Below, piece by piece: positions 9,647 through 18,490 of a DNA stretch of 64,000 bases. The DNA is taken from positions 26,360 to 90,359 of the forward strand of contig CAWICZ010000011.1 of NCBI GenBank assembly GCA_963834825.1, read 5' to 3'. The first letter of the stretch is position 1, and each line of letters starts with the position of its first letter. The notes under the pieces were generated by a model. The model made no database searches. It was not told where the DNA came from and was given only the letters and a program-made list of their open reading frames with translations. The translations under genes were made by a program, and so were the position numbers. The DNA comes from JACDAN01 sp963834825 (GTDB lineage Bacteria > Actinomycetota > Thermoleophilia > Gaiellales > Gaiellaceae).

Positions 9647-10579
9647 TCAGGGCAGGTGGTCTAGCCCGCCCAGTGAGTCGCGCAGTAGCGCGTCGCGCGC
9701 GGCTCTGCCGCCTAGGAGCGGGAGGTACTGACATCGTCGCCCGGATCGCACGCGCCTGCGCTGCGGCGTTGCTCTCGATCTCCCGAGCGACCAGCTCGCG
9801 CGCGGCGCGGCGTCGGCGCAAGCGCGAGCAGCTCCGCGTGCCTCCACGCCGCTTCACGCCAGCCGACGATGGTCTGGAACAGCACGAAATCGTCAATCGT
9901 CGTCGGCAGGTTGGCGTCGTCGATCGTGGGGTCGAAGCGGCGGGCGACCTCGGCGATGATGTCGTCGGTCACGCGGTTGAGGATCTGGTTCACGCGATCG
10001 TGGTCCGGCTTCCTGCTGGCGCCTTCTGGACTGACGAGCCCGATGCTGTAGAGCACGAATGGGAGATCTCGCTGGACGTGCGCGTTGATGCCAAGCAGCA
10101 GATTCCCCATCGCGGAAACCGCCCGATCCCGCGCCGCGTCGAACGCGACTCGCCAGGCCGGTGGGACCTCAGCTCGTCCGCCCGGCCGTCCACGCATCGT
10201 GGGCGGCGAAGTAGTAGCGGGCGAAGATCACGTCCTCGTGGTTCACGAACGGTGTGTCGTCGAAGAACGGCGCTTCGATCGTCCGCCGGTATTCCTCGGT
10301 CACGCGCAGGTAGGTGAGGGCGAAGACCGCGTCGTGATCGCAGGAAGACGCGAGCGGCTCCAGGCGCTTGGTCATCTGGCGAACGGTCTTGTCGACGCAC
10401 TGCACCCGCCCGGCGACGCAGTCGTCCGGGCTCGTGACGTCGTAGCGGAGGGAGAGCCCCGGTAGGAGGGAGGTCCAGCCCACGAACGGCGGATCATCTG
10501 CGACGGCCGCAGCCGGCAGCGCGAGTGCGATAAGAAGGAGCGCCAGAAGCGCGAGCCGCAAAGTTGACCGCAGATTCAT
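9647..10579 (-). pseudogene. Secreted DUF5995-family protein with three frameshifts
   Basis: It starts with a signal peptide (MNLRSTLRLALLALLLIALA then an Ala-rich cleavage region) and follows the DUF5995 family: WRVAFDAARDRAV, GNLLLGINAHVQRDLPFVL, DHDRVNQIL and a C-terminal LVAREIESNAAAQARAI helix. The frame breaks near 10180, near 9800 and near 9735, each time by one extra base. When these are repaired the protein ends PLLGGRAARDALLRDSL and stops at 9647, next to the end of the methyltransferase. DUF5995 proteins are common in actinobacteria and of unknown function. As above, sequencing indels are the simpler explanation. Confidence 0.75.
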
Positions 10580-10701
10580 CTTTCAGATGGCTCCTGCCCG
10601 ATCGCGGCGAAAACTAACCCGGAGGCGTCGTGGTTTGCGAACCGGCGAAGCTGGACAAACTATGATCGCCAACGGCGTTCGTCGAGAGGGAGTTGTTGTC
10701 T

Positions 10702-11868
10702 GTGGCCACACCCGAGCTCGTCCGTACGCGCTACCCACTCGCCGGTGCGGGTGCAGGTAACGGGATCCGCGCAACCTTCGACGCCGTGGAGGAAGCGGTC
10801 GAAGCGCTCGGTCGAGAGCCCGGCCTTGTCCTGATCTTCCCGACCGGCGTCCTCGATCCTCGGGAGACGGCAAAGCAGGCGCAGGAGGCCGCGGGCAACG
10901 CACGTGTTGCCGGGATGACCGGGACCGGCGCGATCACGCTCGGGGGTGCGATCGAGGCCGGCTGCTCGGCGGTCGCGTTCGACTCCGCGCTCCCGGTCGG
11001 AGTGGGCACGGGGACTTCCACCGACCCACGCGCCGCCGGCCGTGCCGCCGCCACCGAAGCCCTGTTCGGCGTCGACCACGAGGGAAGTCACGCCGCGCTC
11101 CTCTTGTTCGTCGACTCGGAGTCGGGCGACCAGGCTGAGATCGTCGCCGGCGCATACGAGATCGCGGGTGGGCGCATCCCGCTCGCGGGAGGAGCCGCCG
11201 GTGGTGACGTCAGAGCCCAGTTCGCCGACGGTGCGCCACTGTCTGGGAGTGTGGTCGCTGTTGCCCTCGTGAGCCCGACGCCGATCGGTGTCGGTATCGG
11301 ACACGGCTGTGTGCCGCGCGGCGCACCGTCGCTCGTCACGCGATCACGTGACAAGGTCGTGCTCCAACTCGACGGCCGTCCCGCCGAGGCTGTCTACCTC
11401 GAGAAGCTTGGAATGAGCGACGTGCCGTTGAGTGACGCCGACTTCGAGGCGATCGCGATGGCGCATCCTCTTGCCCAGCCGGACCTCCGCGGTGATGTCC
11501 GTCCCCGATATGTGCGGGGTCGCGTGCCCGGAGGGGGTCTGATCTGCGCGACGAGCATCGAGGCGAACGCGCCGGTGGATGTCTGCGAACAGAAGCCGGA
11601 GGCGACCGTTCGGAGCGCGTTGGCGGCCGTGGGCCAAGCCGTGGAGCAGCTTGCCGGCCCGGCGGAGGCCGTCCTGCTCTTCGACTGCGCGGCGCGGAGC
11701 GCACGGTTCGGCAATCCGCTCGCGTCGCGGGAGGTCGAGTCGATCATCGCCTCCTTCGGCGATCCGACGCCCGCGCTCGCCGGCGTCTATACCCGCGGAG
11801 AGATCGGGCGAGTCCGCGGTGCGAAAGGAGACCGGAACTTCAGCCTTGTCGTCGTTGCGCTCGGCTGA
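10702..11868 (+). CDS. FIST-domain sensory protein
   Basis: About 388 residues with the FIST_N and FIST_C layout: early LVLIFPTGVLDP, a middle glycine-rich PLAGGAAGGD, a LDGRPAEAVYLEKLG linker helix and a final AEAVLLFDCAARSARFG plus GVYTRGEIG segment. FIST proteins are thought to bind small ligands such as amino acids and feed signal transduction. I choose GTG 10702 because GAGGGAG lies 10 bases upstream; TTG 10693 is the alternative. The histidine kinase starts inside its end, so the pair probably forms one sensing system with FIST as the input module. Confidence 0.85.
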   Translation: MATPELVRTRYPLAGAGAGNGIRATFDAVEEAVEALGREPGLVLIFPTGVLDPRETAKQAQEAAGNARVAGMTGTGAITLGGAIEAGCSAVAFDSALPVGVGTGTSTDPRAAGRAAATEALFGVDHEGSHAALLLFVDSESGDQAEIVAGAYEIAGGRIPLAGGAAGGDVRAQFADGAPLSGSVVAVALVSPTPIGVGIGHGCVPRGAPSLVTRSRDKVVLQLDGRPAEAVYLEKLGMSDVPLSDADFEAIAMAHPLAQPDLRGDVRPRYVRGRVPGGGLICATSIEANAPVDVCEQKPEATVRSALAAVGQAVEQLAGPAEAVLLFDCAARSARFGNPLASREVESIIASFGDPTPALAGVYTRGEIGRVRGAKGDRNFSLVVVALG

Positions 11869-13492
11869 ACGCCTTGACCAGCGTGACGAGCTACTTCGGC
11901 GCTTTGTCGAAGCGGCGCGGCGCGCGCAGATCGTCACGATCGTCAACCTCGCCCGCACCGAAGTTGAGCTCGGCGAGCTTTTCACCGCAGAGGTTTGCGA
12001 GGCGCTCGAAGCCGAGATCGCGTTCGTCCTGGCGGCGCGCGACGGTGGAGCCGCCACTCTCGTCGGCGCCCACGGGCTGACGCCCGACCAGCGTGCCGTC
12101 GTACTCGACGACGAGCGCCTAGCGCGCTTCCTCGCCTGTGAAGAGACGCAGCTGCACAAGACCGATCTGCTCGGGATTGGAGTCCGAGAGCTCGCTCTCG
12201 TGCCGTTCGCCGGTGAGGTCGACCGCGGCGTCGTCGGTGTCGCGCGCCTCTACGAGGAGCGCTTCGACGAGGGGGAAGTTGCCCTGCTCGAGGCAGTCGG
12301 AGAAAGTGTCAAGCACGCGCTGGAACGAATCCGTCTGGGCGAGGAGCGCGATGCCCTCTTCGCACTCGAGCGTGCGGCGCGGCAGGAAGCGGAAGCCACG
12401 GCGGACCGACTCATCCGCCTGCAACGTGTCACGGCTCGGCTGTATCGGGAGGCCGAGGAGCGCGGACAGGCTGCTCGGGTGCTCGGCTACGTCGCGGACG
12501 GGGTTTTCCTCGTCGACGCCGAGGGATTGGTTCAGCTCTGGAACCCGGCAGCGGAGGCGATCACAGGCGTTCCGGCCGAGGCGGTGCTCCACCGCCCGCT
12601 GGCGGAAGCGATTCCCGGCTTGGGCGCGCTTGCGCAGGCCGTCACGATCAAGAGCACCCTCGGCGGCTCAACCGGCCCAGCAACGACGCTTCCCGTCGAG
12701 ATCGACGGTCGTGAGCTCTGGCTCTCCGTCGCCGGGGTCGCCTTCGCCGAAGGAACCGTCTACGCGTTCCGCGATCTCACCGAGGAGCACCGATTGGAGG
12801 AGCTCAAGGCCGATTTCATCGCCACCGTCTCCCACGAGCTGCGAACGCCGATCGCCGCCGTCCACGGCGCGGCGAAGACCCTCGAGCGGGAGGACGTCAC
12901 CTTCACCGACGACTTGCGCCGCCGCATACTCAGCGTCATCTCGGACCAGTCCGAGCGGCTCGTGGGTCTTGTCGGCGACATCCTGCTCACGAGCCAGGTC
13001 GAGTCGGGCGAGCTCGTTCTCGCGAGCGAGCAGGTCGACGTCTCCGATGTCGCACGTGGGGTGATCGAGGCCGCACGCATGCATGCTCCAGAGGAGCTCT
13101 CGCTCGAGCTCATCGCCCCGGCCACGCTTGCTCCAGTGGTCACGGACCGCGACAAGCTCCGGCAGGTGCTCGCGAACCTCGTGGCCAACGCTGTCAAGTA
13201 TTCGCCCGACACCGCCCGAGTCGAGGTCAGGCTCGAGGAGCGCCAGGCTCACCTGCGCATCGCGGTTCGCGACGACGGCGTCGGCATCCCTCAGCCCGAC
13301 CAACAGCGGATCTTCGAGAAGTTCTACCGTCTCTACCCGAGCATGACCCAGGGCGTCGGCGGTACCGGCCTCGGCCTCTACATCTGCCGCGAGCTGGTCC
13401 GACGCATGGGCGGCACGATCTGGGTTGAATCGAGCGAGGGCGTTGGGTCGACGTTCTTCGTCGAGCTGCCGCTCGCCTCTGCGGGACCCTGA
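11846..13492 (+). CDS. Sensor histidine kinase (GAF, PAS, HisKA, HATPase)
   Basis: About 548 residues without membrane segments. An N-terminal GAF-like domain (about 20-165) is followed by a short coiled coil, a PAS domain (VLGYVADGVFLVDAEG) and the kinase core: the phospho-acceptor His is in VSHELRTPIAAVH, the N box in VANAVKYSP, and G boxes in DDGVGIP and GTGLGLY. The frame overlaps the end of the FIST gene and the likely starts are TTG 11846 or TTG 11855; AAAGGAG at 11824-11830 is rather far. No response regulator is adjacent. The overlap suggests a soluble FIST-kinase sensing pair. Confidence 0.88.
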   Translation: MSSLRSAERLDQRDELLRRFVEAARRAQIVTIVNLARTEVELGELFTAEVCEALEAEIAFVLAARDGGAATLVGAHGLTPDQRAVVLDDERLARFLACEETQLHKTDLLGIGVRELALVPFAGEVDRGVVGVARLYEERFDEGEVALLEAVGESVKHALERIRLGEERDALFALERAARQEAEATADRLIRLQRVTARLYREAEERGQAARVLGYVADGVFLVDAEGLVQLWNPAAEAITGVPAEAVLHRPLAEAIPGLGALAQAVTIKSTLGGSTGPATTLPVEIDGRELWLSVAGVAFAEGTVYAFRDLTEEHRLEELKADFIATVSHELRTPIAAVHGAAKTLEREDVTFTDDLRRRILSVISDQSERLVGLVGDILLTSQVESGELVLASEQVDVSDVARGVIEAARMHAPEELSLELIAPATLAPVVTDRDKLRQVLANLVANAVKYSPDTARVEVRLEERQAHLRIAVRDDGVGIPQPDQQRIFEKFYRLYPSMTQGVGGTGLGLYICRELVRRMGGTIWVESSEGVGSTFFVELPLASAGP

Positions 13493-13506
13493 CCGACGCT
13501 AGTGGG

Positions 13507-14689
13507 TTATCGGCGCAGCGTTCGGAACGCGTGGAAGGACGGCTTCCGTTTGTCGCGCACCGAGACGACGCCCGACTGCCAGCCGGACAGCCGGTGCTCG
13601 TCGCGGATGAGGAACCAGACGAGCATCTCGATCCGACGCGTCTTGCGCGCGACGGCGAACGCCTGGTGCACGTATTTCGCCTGCGCTGCGTAGCGGACGC
13701 CGAACGCCCGGTCGGGCGGACTGGTCTGGTAGCCGTACTCCGTGATCCACAGCCGCTTCCTGCCGCCGTAGAGGCTGTCGAGCCGCTTGATCAGGACGCC
13801 GATGTTCCCGAGCTTGACCTCCTTCTTCGAGCGCGGCACGGTCGTCGGCTTCTCGAAGCGGTTGCTGTAGTACGGATGGTGCGCGTACGCGTCGAAGCGC
13901 TTCAGGCCGGCGCGGCGGAGCCAAGTCAGGAAAACCAGCGGGGAGGTCGACGGACGAGAGCTTCGCGGCGCATCGTTTCCGCGCGGGCCCGTGGCGCCGC
14001 AGGCGACCTTTTCGCCCCCGAGGCGGGTCGAGTGCACGCCCGACCAGATCGCCGAGCAGATCTTGGCGTAGTCGTAGGCGCTCTGGGGTCGCCACGTGCC
14101 GCCGACCCGTTTCCACTGCGGCTTCAGGAAGACCGGGTTGTTCGGCTCGTTCCAGGCCAGCCAGTGGCGGATTGCGGGCAGGGCCCGTGCGGGCTCGTTC
14201 TCGCCCTCCGTGACACGGTAGTTGCCGCTGTACCGCCTGGCCGCAGCATGGGCGAACAGGCGAAGGTCGGTCAGGCGCCGCGGTAGCCGGTTCTTGGCGG
14301 GGCCGGCCCAGCGCGGCGTCCCCAGGATCGTCGCGAGAACGCGAACCTTGTTCCGCGACGCCTGCGAGACGACGTTGTCGACCGCCGTCCAGTTGTACGC
14401 ACGATCGGCCGGGATCGGCGGGCGAGGCAGGCCGCCGCCTCGCGACGGTGGCCCAGTTGATCGTGATGCGGACGATGCCCGCGCGCAAGGTCTTCAGCTG
14501 GCGGAAGGCCCAGTCGGTGCGACCGTAGACCTGTTCGTCGTCGTAGAAGCCGACGAGGATGCCCGAGCTCGAGCTCTGCTTCGCGGCGGCGCTTGCGCTG
14601 GGCGCGGAGTCGGCCGGCGCGCTCGTGGCGACTGCAACACCTGCTGCTGCGGTGAGTGAGGCGATAACGATGGCGGCTCGTTTCAGCAT
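13507..14689 (-). CDS. Secreted glycoside-hydrolase-like protein, frameshifted once
   Basis: It begins with a signal peptide (MLKRAAIVIASLTAAAGVAV) and continues as a TIM-barrel glycosidase of the cellulase/GH39-like superfamily: GFYDDEQVYGRTDWAF, then LAWNEPNNPVFLKP (NEP with the acid/base Glu), YAHHPYYSNRF and WITEYGYQTSPP (second catalytic Glu). Near 14430 one extra C shifts the frame; repaired it reads RRRLPRPPIPADRAYNW. With that correction the protein is about 393 residues and ends RTLRR at 13507. Start is the ATG at 14689. The target polysaccharide is unknown. It converges on the kinase gene. Confidence 0.75.
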
Positions 14690-14780
14690 GACCGGCCTTC
14701 GAGGGTACCCGCGGTTTCGCCGGGCGAATCCCACCCTTACGAACGTTTTACCGCTCGTTCGCTGAGCCTCGTGCCAGGGC

Positions 14781-14786
14781 TACGAT
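14781..14786 (+). promoter_or_regulatory. Putative leaderless -10 box
   Basis: TACGAT is followed by 8 bases and the ATG at 14795 of the metalloprotease gene. No convincing -35. Confidence 0.35.
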
Positions 14787-14794
14787 CCTCGGTG

Positions 14795-15160
14795 ATGGCC
14801 GATCCCCTTCGTGCGGATCCGGACGAGGTCGACTTCGAGCGGAGCGTCGAGGACGCGGTCGCCTCGTTGCCCACGGAGCTGCGCGACTTCGTGTCGAACG
14901 TCGCGATCGTGATCGAGGACGAGCCGCCGCCGGGGATGCCGCTCCTGGGGCTCTACCAAGGATTCCCCCTGAACAGGCGTGGCAGTGCCTACGCCGGCGT
15001 GCCGCCCGACAAGATCACGATCTACCAAGGTCCGCTCGAGCGTCTGTACGGGGCCGATCCGGCGCGCCTCGAGAGAGAGATTCGCCGCGTCGTGTTGCAC
15101 GAGCTCGCCCACCATTTCGGCATCAGCGACCAGCGGCTCGTCGAGCTCGACCGCTACTAG
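14795..15160 (+). CDS. Small zinc metalloprotease-like protein (DUF1025 type)
   Basis: A 121-residue protein of the metallopeptidase family formerly called DUF1025. The zinc motif HELAHHFG (H-E-x-x-H) is near the C-terminus, followed by ISDQRLVEL, and the FVSNVAIVIEDEPP strand is typical for the family. Start ATG 14795 follows a TACGAT box by 8 bases; a GTG at 14771 in the same frame would place the start upstream of that box. It is probably a soluble minizincin; substrate unknown. Confidence 0.8.
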   Translation: MADPLRADPDEVDFERSVEDAVASLPTELRDFVSNVAIVIEDEPPPGMPLLGLYQGFPLNRRGSAYAGVPPDKITIYQGPLERLYGADPARLEREIRRVVLHELAHHFGISDQRLVELDRY

Positions 15161-15293
15161 CTCCGCCTGATCCGGGCCAGTCTCGGGTCGCCGCGCTCCT
15201 GGCGCCTGGACAGGTTCGGGAGTATCGTCGTACGAAAGGCGAGAGAACGGAGGCCGCACGGCTGTCGCCGCCGCAGCACCGCTCCATCAGGAT

Positions 15294-17037
15294 TTGAGCG
15301 ACGCGCGTGCGCCGCCGAGGCCGTTCGTGCTCTTGGCGATCGCCTTCGTCGGCTGTGCAGGAGCGGCGTATTCCTTTACCGCGGCACTCGAGAACCCGGC
15401 GGTGGGCGCCGAGCTCGGCGAGCCGCTCGTCATCGCGCTGCTCTCCAACTGGCTGACCGTCTCCTACGTGCTCTGCGGCGTCTACGCGTGGTGGCGGCGG
15501 CCGGACAGCCGCTTCGGCGCTCTGATGGTCGCGGCGGGGTTCGCGAACTTCATCTCGACGTTGTCGTGGACGACGAACGACCTGACGTTCACCTTCGGCC
15601 AGGCGTTCGATCTTCTGCCGCCGGTCCTCTTCCTGCACGTGTTCCTGGCGTTCCCTTCGGGACACCTGACCAGGCCCTCGGAGCGTGCCCTCGTCACGGG
15701 CGCGTATGTCGCGGCTGTGGTCTTGCAGGTGATCCGGATGGCGTTCGGCGGATTCGGTCCGAACAACCTCCTCGAGGTCGCCGCCAACCCGGACGCAGCG
15801 CTCCTCTGGCTTCGCATTGCGCTCCTGACGATGAGCGGCTTCTGCCTTGCCGGCGTGGCCGTCCTCCTGACACGCAGGAGAGGCAGAGGCCGGCCGGTGC
15901 GTCGCTCTCGCGTTTTCATCGTGGACGCGTTCGCGCTCGGGCTCGTGATGATCGCGTTGCTGTACGTGTCGGCTGCCTTCAATGGTCCTGCCGTGCAACA
16001 GATCAGGTGGGCCACATTCGCAACGCTCAGCCTCGCACCGCTCGTGTTCCTCGCCGGCCTCCTGAACGCACGCCTCGCGCGCTCGGCGGTGGGGGACTTG
16101 CTGCTGGAGCTCCCAACCGAGCCGGCGCCCGCCGATCTGCGCGACGCGCTCGCTCGCGCGCTGCGTGACCCCTCCCTGGAGGTCGCGTACTGGCTGCCCG
16201 ATTTCGGCGTGTACGTCGATCGCGACGGCCGGCCGCTGGAGCTGCCCGACCTGCACGGGAGAGCGACGACGCTGATCGATCGCAACGGCGTCCACGTCGC
16301 TGCGCTCATTCACGATCCCGCGCTGGTGGACGAACCCGAGCTGCTCGACGGCGTGCAGGCGGTGGCCGGAATCGCCCTCGAGAACGGCAGGCTTCACGCC
16401 GAGCTGCGAGCCCGGCTCGAGGAGCTCAGAGGCTCCCGGGCTCGGATCGTCGAGGCGGCACAGCATGAGCGACAGCTGCTCGAGCGCAACCTCCACGACG
16501 GCGCGCAGCAACGGTTGATCGCCCTGTCGCTCGACCTGAGCCTGCTCGAGGCGCCGGGTCGACGGCGGCCCCGAGGTCAAGGCCGGGATCGATCAGGCTC
16601 GCCGCGAGATCGCGGCATCGCTCGCCGAGCTGCGCGAGATCTCCAGCGGCCTCCACCCGGCGGTCGTGAGCGGTCACGGGCTCGGAGTCGCGCTCGAGCA
16701 GGTCGCTGCGAGAGCGCCGGTGCCCGTGACGCTGACGGTGAACGTCGAGGAACGGCTTGCGGAGCCCCTCGAGGTGGCTGCCTACTACGTGGTCTCGGAG
16801 AGCCTCGCGAACGTCGCCAAGCACGCCCAGGCGCGCTCGGCGCGCGTCGAAGTCCGGAAGGAGCAGAACGAGCTCGTGCTGGAGATCGTCGACGATGGCA
16901 TCGGCGGCGCCGACAGCGAGCGCGGAACCGGGCTTCGCGGCCTCGCCGATCGAGTCGAGTCCCTGGACGGTCGTCTGCGTGTCTGGACGCCGCGCGGAGG
17001 CGGCACTCGGGTGCGCGCGGAGATCCCGTGCGCGTAG
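15294..17037 (+). CDS. Membrane sensor histidine kinase (NarL partner type), frameshifted
   Basis: About seven hydrophobic segments in the first 260 residues are followed by a GAF-like region and a HisKA_3 domain: the phospho-acceptor His is in LLERNLHDGAQQR. Near 16553 one extra base (GGCGCCGGG) breaks the frame; repaired it continues EAxRVDGGPEVKAGIDQARR, LREISSGLHPAVV and the ATPase part EIVDDGIGGAD and GTGLRGLADRVE, ending at 17037. The start is TTG 15294. The response regulator gene overlaps the end by 10 bases, so this is a two-component pair. The signal sensed is unknown. Without the indel the protein is about 580 residues. Confidence 0.82.
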
Positions 17038-17672
17038 CGATCGCCGAGGACAGTGTCCTCCTTCGCGAGGGCGTGTCGCGGCTACTCGACGAGGCCGGCT
17101 TCGAGGTCGTCGCGCAGTGCGAGAACGCGGATGACCTCCTGCTCAAGGTTCGCAGCTTCCCGCCGGACGTCGTCATCCTCGACATCCGCCTCCCGCCCAC
17201 GCATACCGACGAGGGGCTTCGCGCCGCCCTCGAGATCCGCTCCAGCCAGCCGCAAGTGGGGGTGCTCGTGCTGTCGCAGTACGTCGAGGTCGGGCTCGCG
17301 CTGAAACTCGTTGCCGACTCGGCCGAGGGCGTCGGCTACCTGCTCAAGGACCGAGTCAGCGATGTCGGGGAATTCGTCGCAGCGGTCAAGCGGGTTGCCG
17401 ATGGTGGGTCGGCGCTCGATCCGATCATCGTGTCGACGCTGCTCGCACGTGAGCGGCCCGACGATCCCATCGCCCAGCTGACGCCCCGCGAGCGCGAGGT
17501 GCTCGAGCTGATGGCCTCGGGGAGCTCGAACCAGGGGATCGCGGACAGGCTCGTGATCACGGTCCGGGCGGTCGAGAAGTACGTCTCGAGCATCTTCGGC
17601 AAGCTCGGTCTGCCGTCGACCGGCAGCGAGTCGCGCCGCGTGCTGGCGGTCTTGCTTTACCTGCGTTCCTAA
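17028..17672 (+). CDS. NarL/FixJ-type response regulator
   Basis: A 214-residue two-domain regulator. The receiver domain has the acidic pair in AIAEDSVLLREG and the phospho-acceptor Asp in VVILDIRLP; the Lys of the switch is in YLLKDRVSD. A LuxR-type helix-turn-helix (LTPREREVLELMASG, VEKYVSSIFGKLGL) ends the protein. GTG 17028 overlaps the kinase gene by 10 bases and lies in the reading frame that the kinase uses before its frameshift, so the two should be annotated separately. Confidence 0.9.
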   Translation: MRVAIAEDSVLLREGVSRLLDEAGFEVVAQCENADDLLLKVRSFPPDVVILDIRLPPTHTDEGLRAALEIRSSQPQVGVLVLSQYVEVGLALKLVADSAEGVGYLLKDRVSDVGEFVAAVKRVADGGSALDPIIVSTLLARERPDDPIAQLTPREREVLELMASGSSNQGIADRLVITVRAVEKYVSSIFGKLGLPSTGSESRRVLAVLLYLRS

Positions 17673-17714
17673 GCGGACTCGTACGCGAAAGACACCAGAA
17701 ACCCGCCCCCCAGG

Positions 17715-17749
17715 CGGCAAGTCTCCCGTCTTCTCGGGTCGAGCTGCCG
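17715..17749 (+). terminator. Stem-loop after the response regulator gene
   Basis: CGGCA (17715-17719) pairs with TGCCG (17745-17749) and inside it CCCG (17725-17728) pairs with CGGG (17735-17738). It lies 43 bases after the stop codon. There is no T run, so it is a weak terminator candidate. Confidence 0.3.
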
Positions 17750-17765
17750 GTGCCAGGCTCGACAC

Positions 17766-18473
17766 ATGAAGACTCGAATCATCCAGCCCGAGCCGGTGGC
17801 CGAGCCCGCGTCCGTCGGCCCTGCCGAGGCCAAGACGCCGGTCAGCGACGAGCGCGAGACCTGGCTCCGCCGAGGTTTCCTCGCCGCGGCGGTCGTCGGC
17901 TACGTCGTCCTCGGCCTGCTTCATCCCATCGAGATCAAGGTCGGCGACGCAACCACTCTCTATCTCTCGCTTCACCTCGTCCAACCGGTGCTCATCCTGC
18001 TGCTCGCCTGGGGCATCTGGCTCCTCGTCAAAGGCCTCCCGGGACGGGCTGCGCAGATCGCACGGATTGCCATCGTCCCCTATGCGATCGCGTACTCGAT
18101 GCTCGACGCGATCGCCGGCGTCGCGCTCGGGAAGGTCGTCCGCGAGGCGAACGGCATGAGCGCGGCCGACGCCGCCGTCATCCAGCGAGTATTGGATGCC
18201 GGCCCGGACTACGTCGGCGGCACCATCTGGGTGGCTTCGGGCCTGACCTGGTTCGCCATGGCCTTCGCCGCCGCTCTCGCCGTCAAGCACATCGGCGGCC
18301 TCGGCCCGACACTGTTGATGGCGATCGGCGCCGCGATCTTCGCCGTGGGCCACCCCTTCCCGCCCGGCCCGATCGGCATCGCGCTCTTCGGTCTCGGCGT
18401 TGCGTGGCTCGAGCTCAGGCGCCAGTCGGCCCCGGCGGCTGAACTCAAACCCCGTCCCGTCCTGACCTCGTGA
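17766..18473 (+). CDS. Multi-pass membrane protein of unknown function
   Basis: A 235-residue protein with a soluble, Pro/Glu-rich N-terminus and about six hydrophobic segments (for example FLAAAVVGYVVLGLLHPI, VLILLLAWGIWLLV and TLLMAIGAAIFAVG). No known catalytic motif is seen. Its stop overlaps the GTG at 18470 but the next gene more likely starts at 18491, where a perfect ribosome site stands. It is in one unit with the MMPL exporter and may serve it, but I do not recognise the family. Confidence 0.7.
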   Translation: MKTRIIQPEPVAEPASVGPAEAKTPVSDERETWLRRGFLAAAVVGYVVLGLLHPIEIKVGDATTLYLSLHLVQPVLILLLAWGIWLLVKGLPGRAAQIARIAIVPYAIAYSMLDAIAGVALGKVVREANGMSAADAAVIQRVLDAGPDYVGGTIWVASGLTWFAMAFAAALAVKHIGGLGPTLLMAIGAAIFAVGHPFPPGPIGIALFGLGVAWLELRRQSAPAAELKPRPVLTS

Positions 18474-18490
18474 ACAAGGAGGTAACGACC

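Noticed and set aside
15123..16580. A 485-codon minus-strand frame
   Set aside because: Antisense to the membrane kinase, low complexity and no start context.
15294..17672. Single hybrid kinase-regulator protein
   Set aside because: The two share a frame only because of an indel; the kinase ATPase part lies in the other frame and the regulator has its own GTG.
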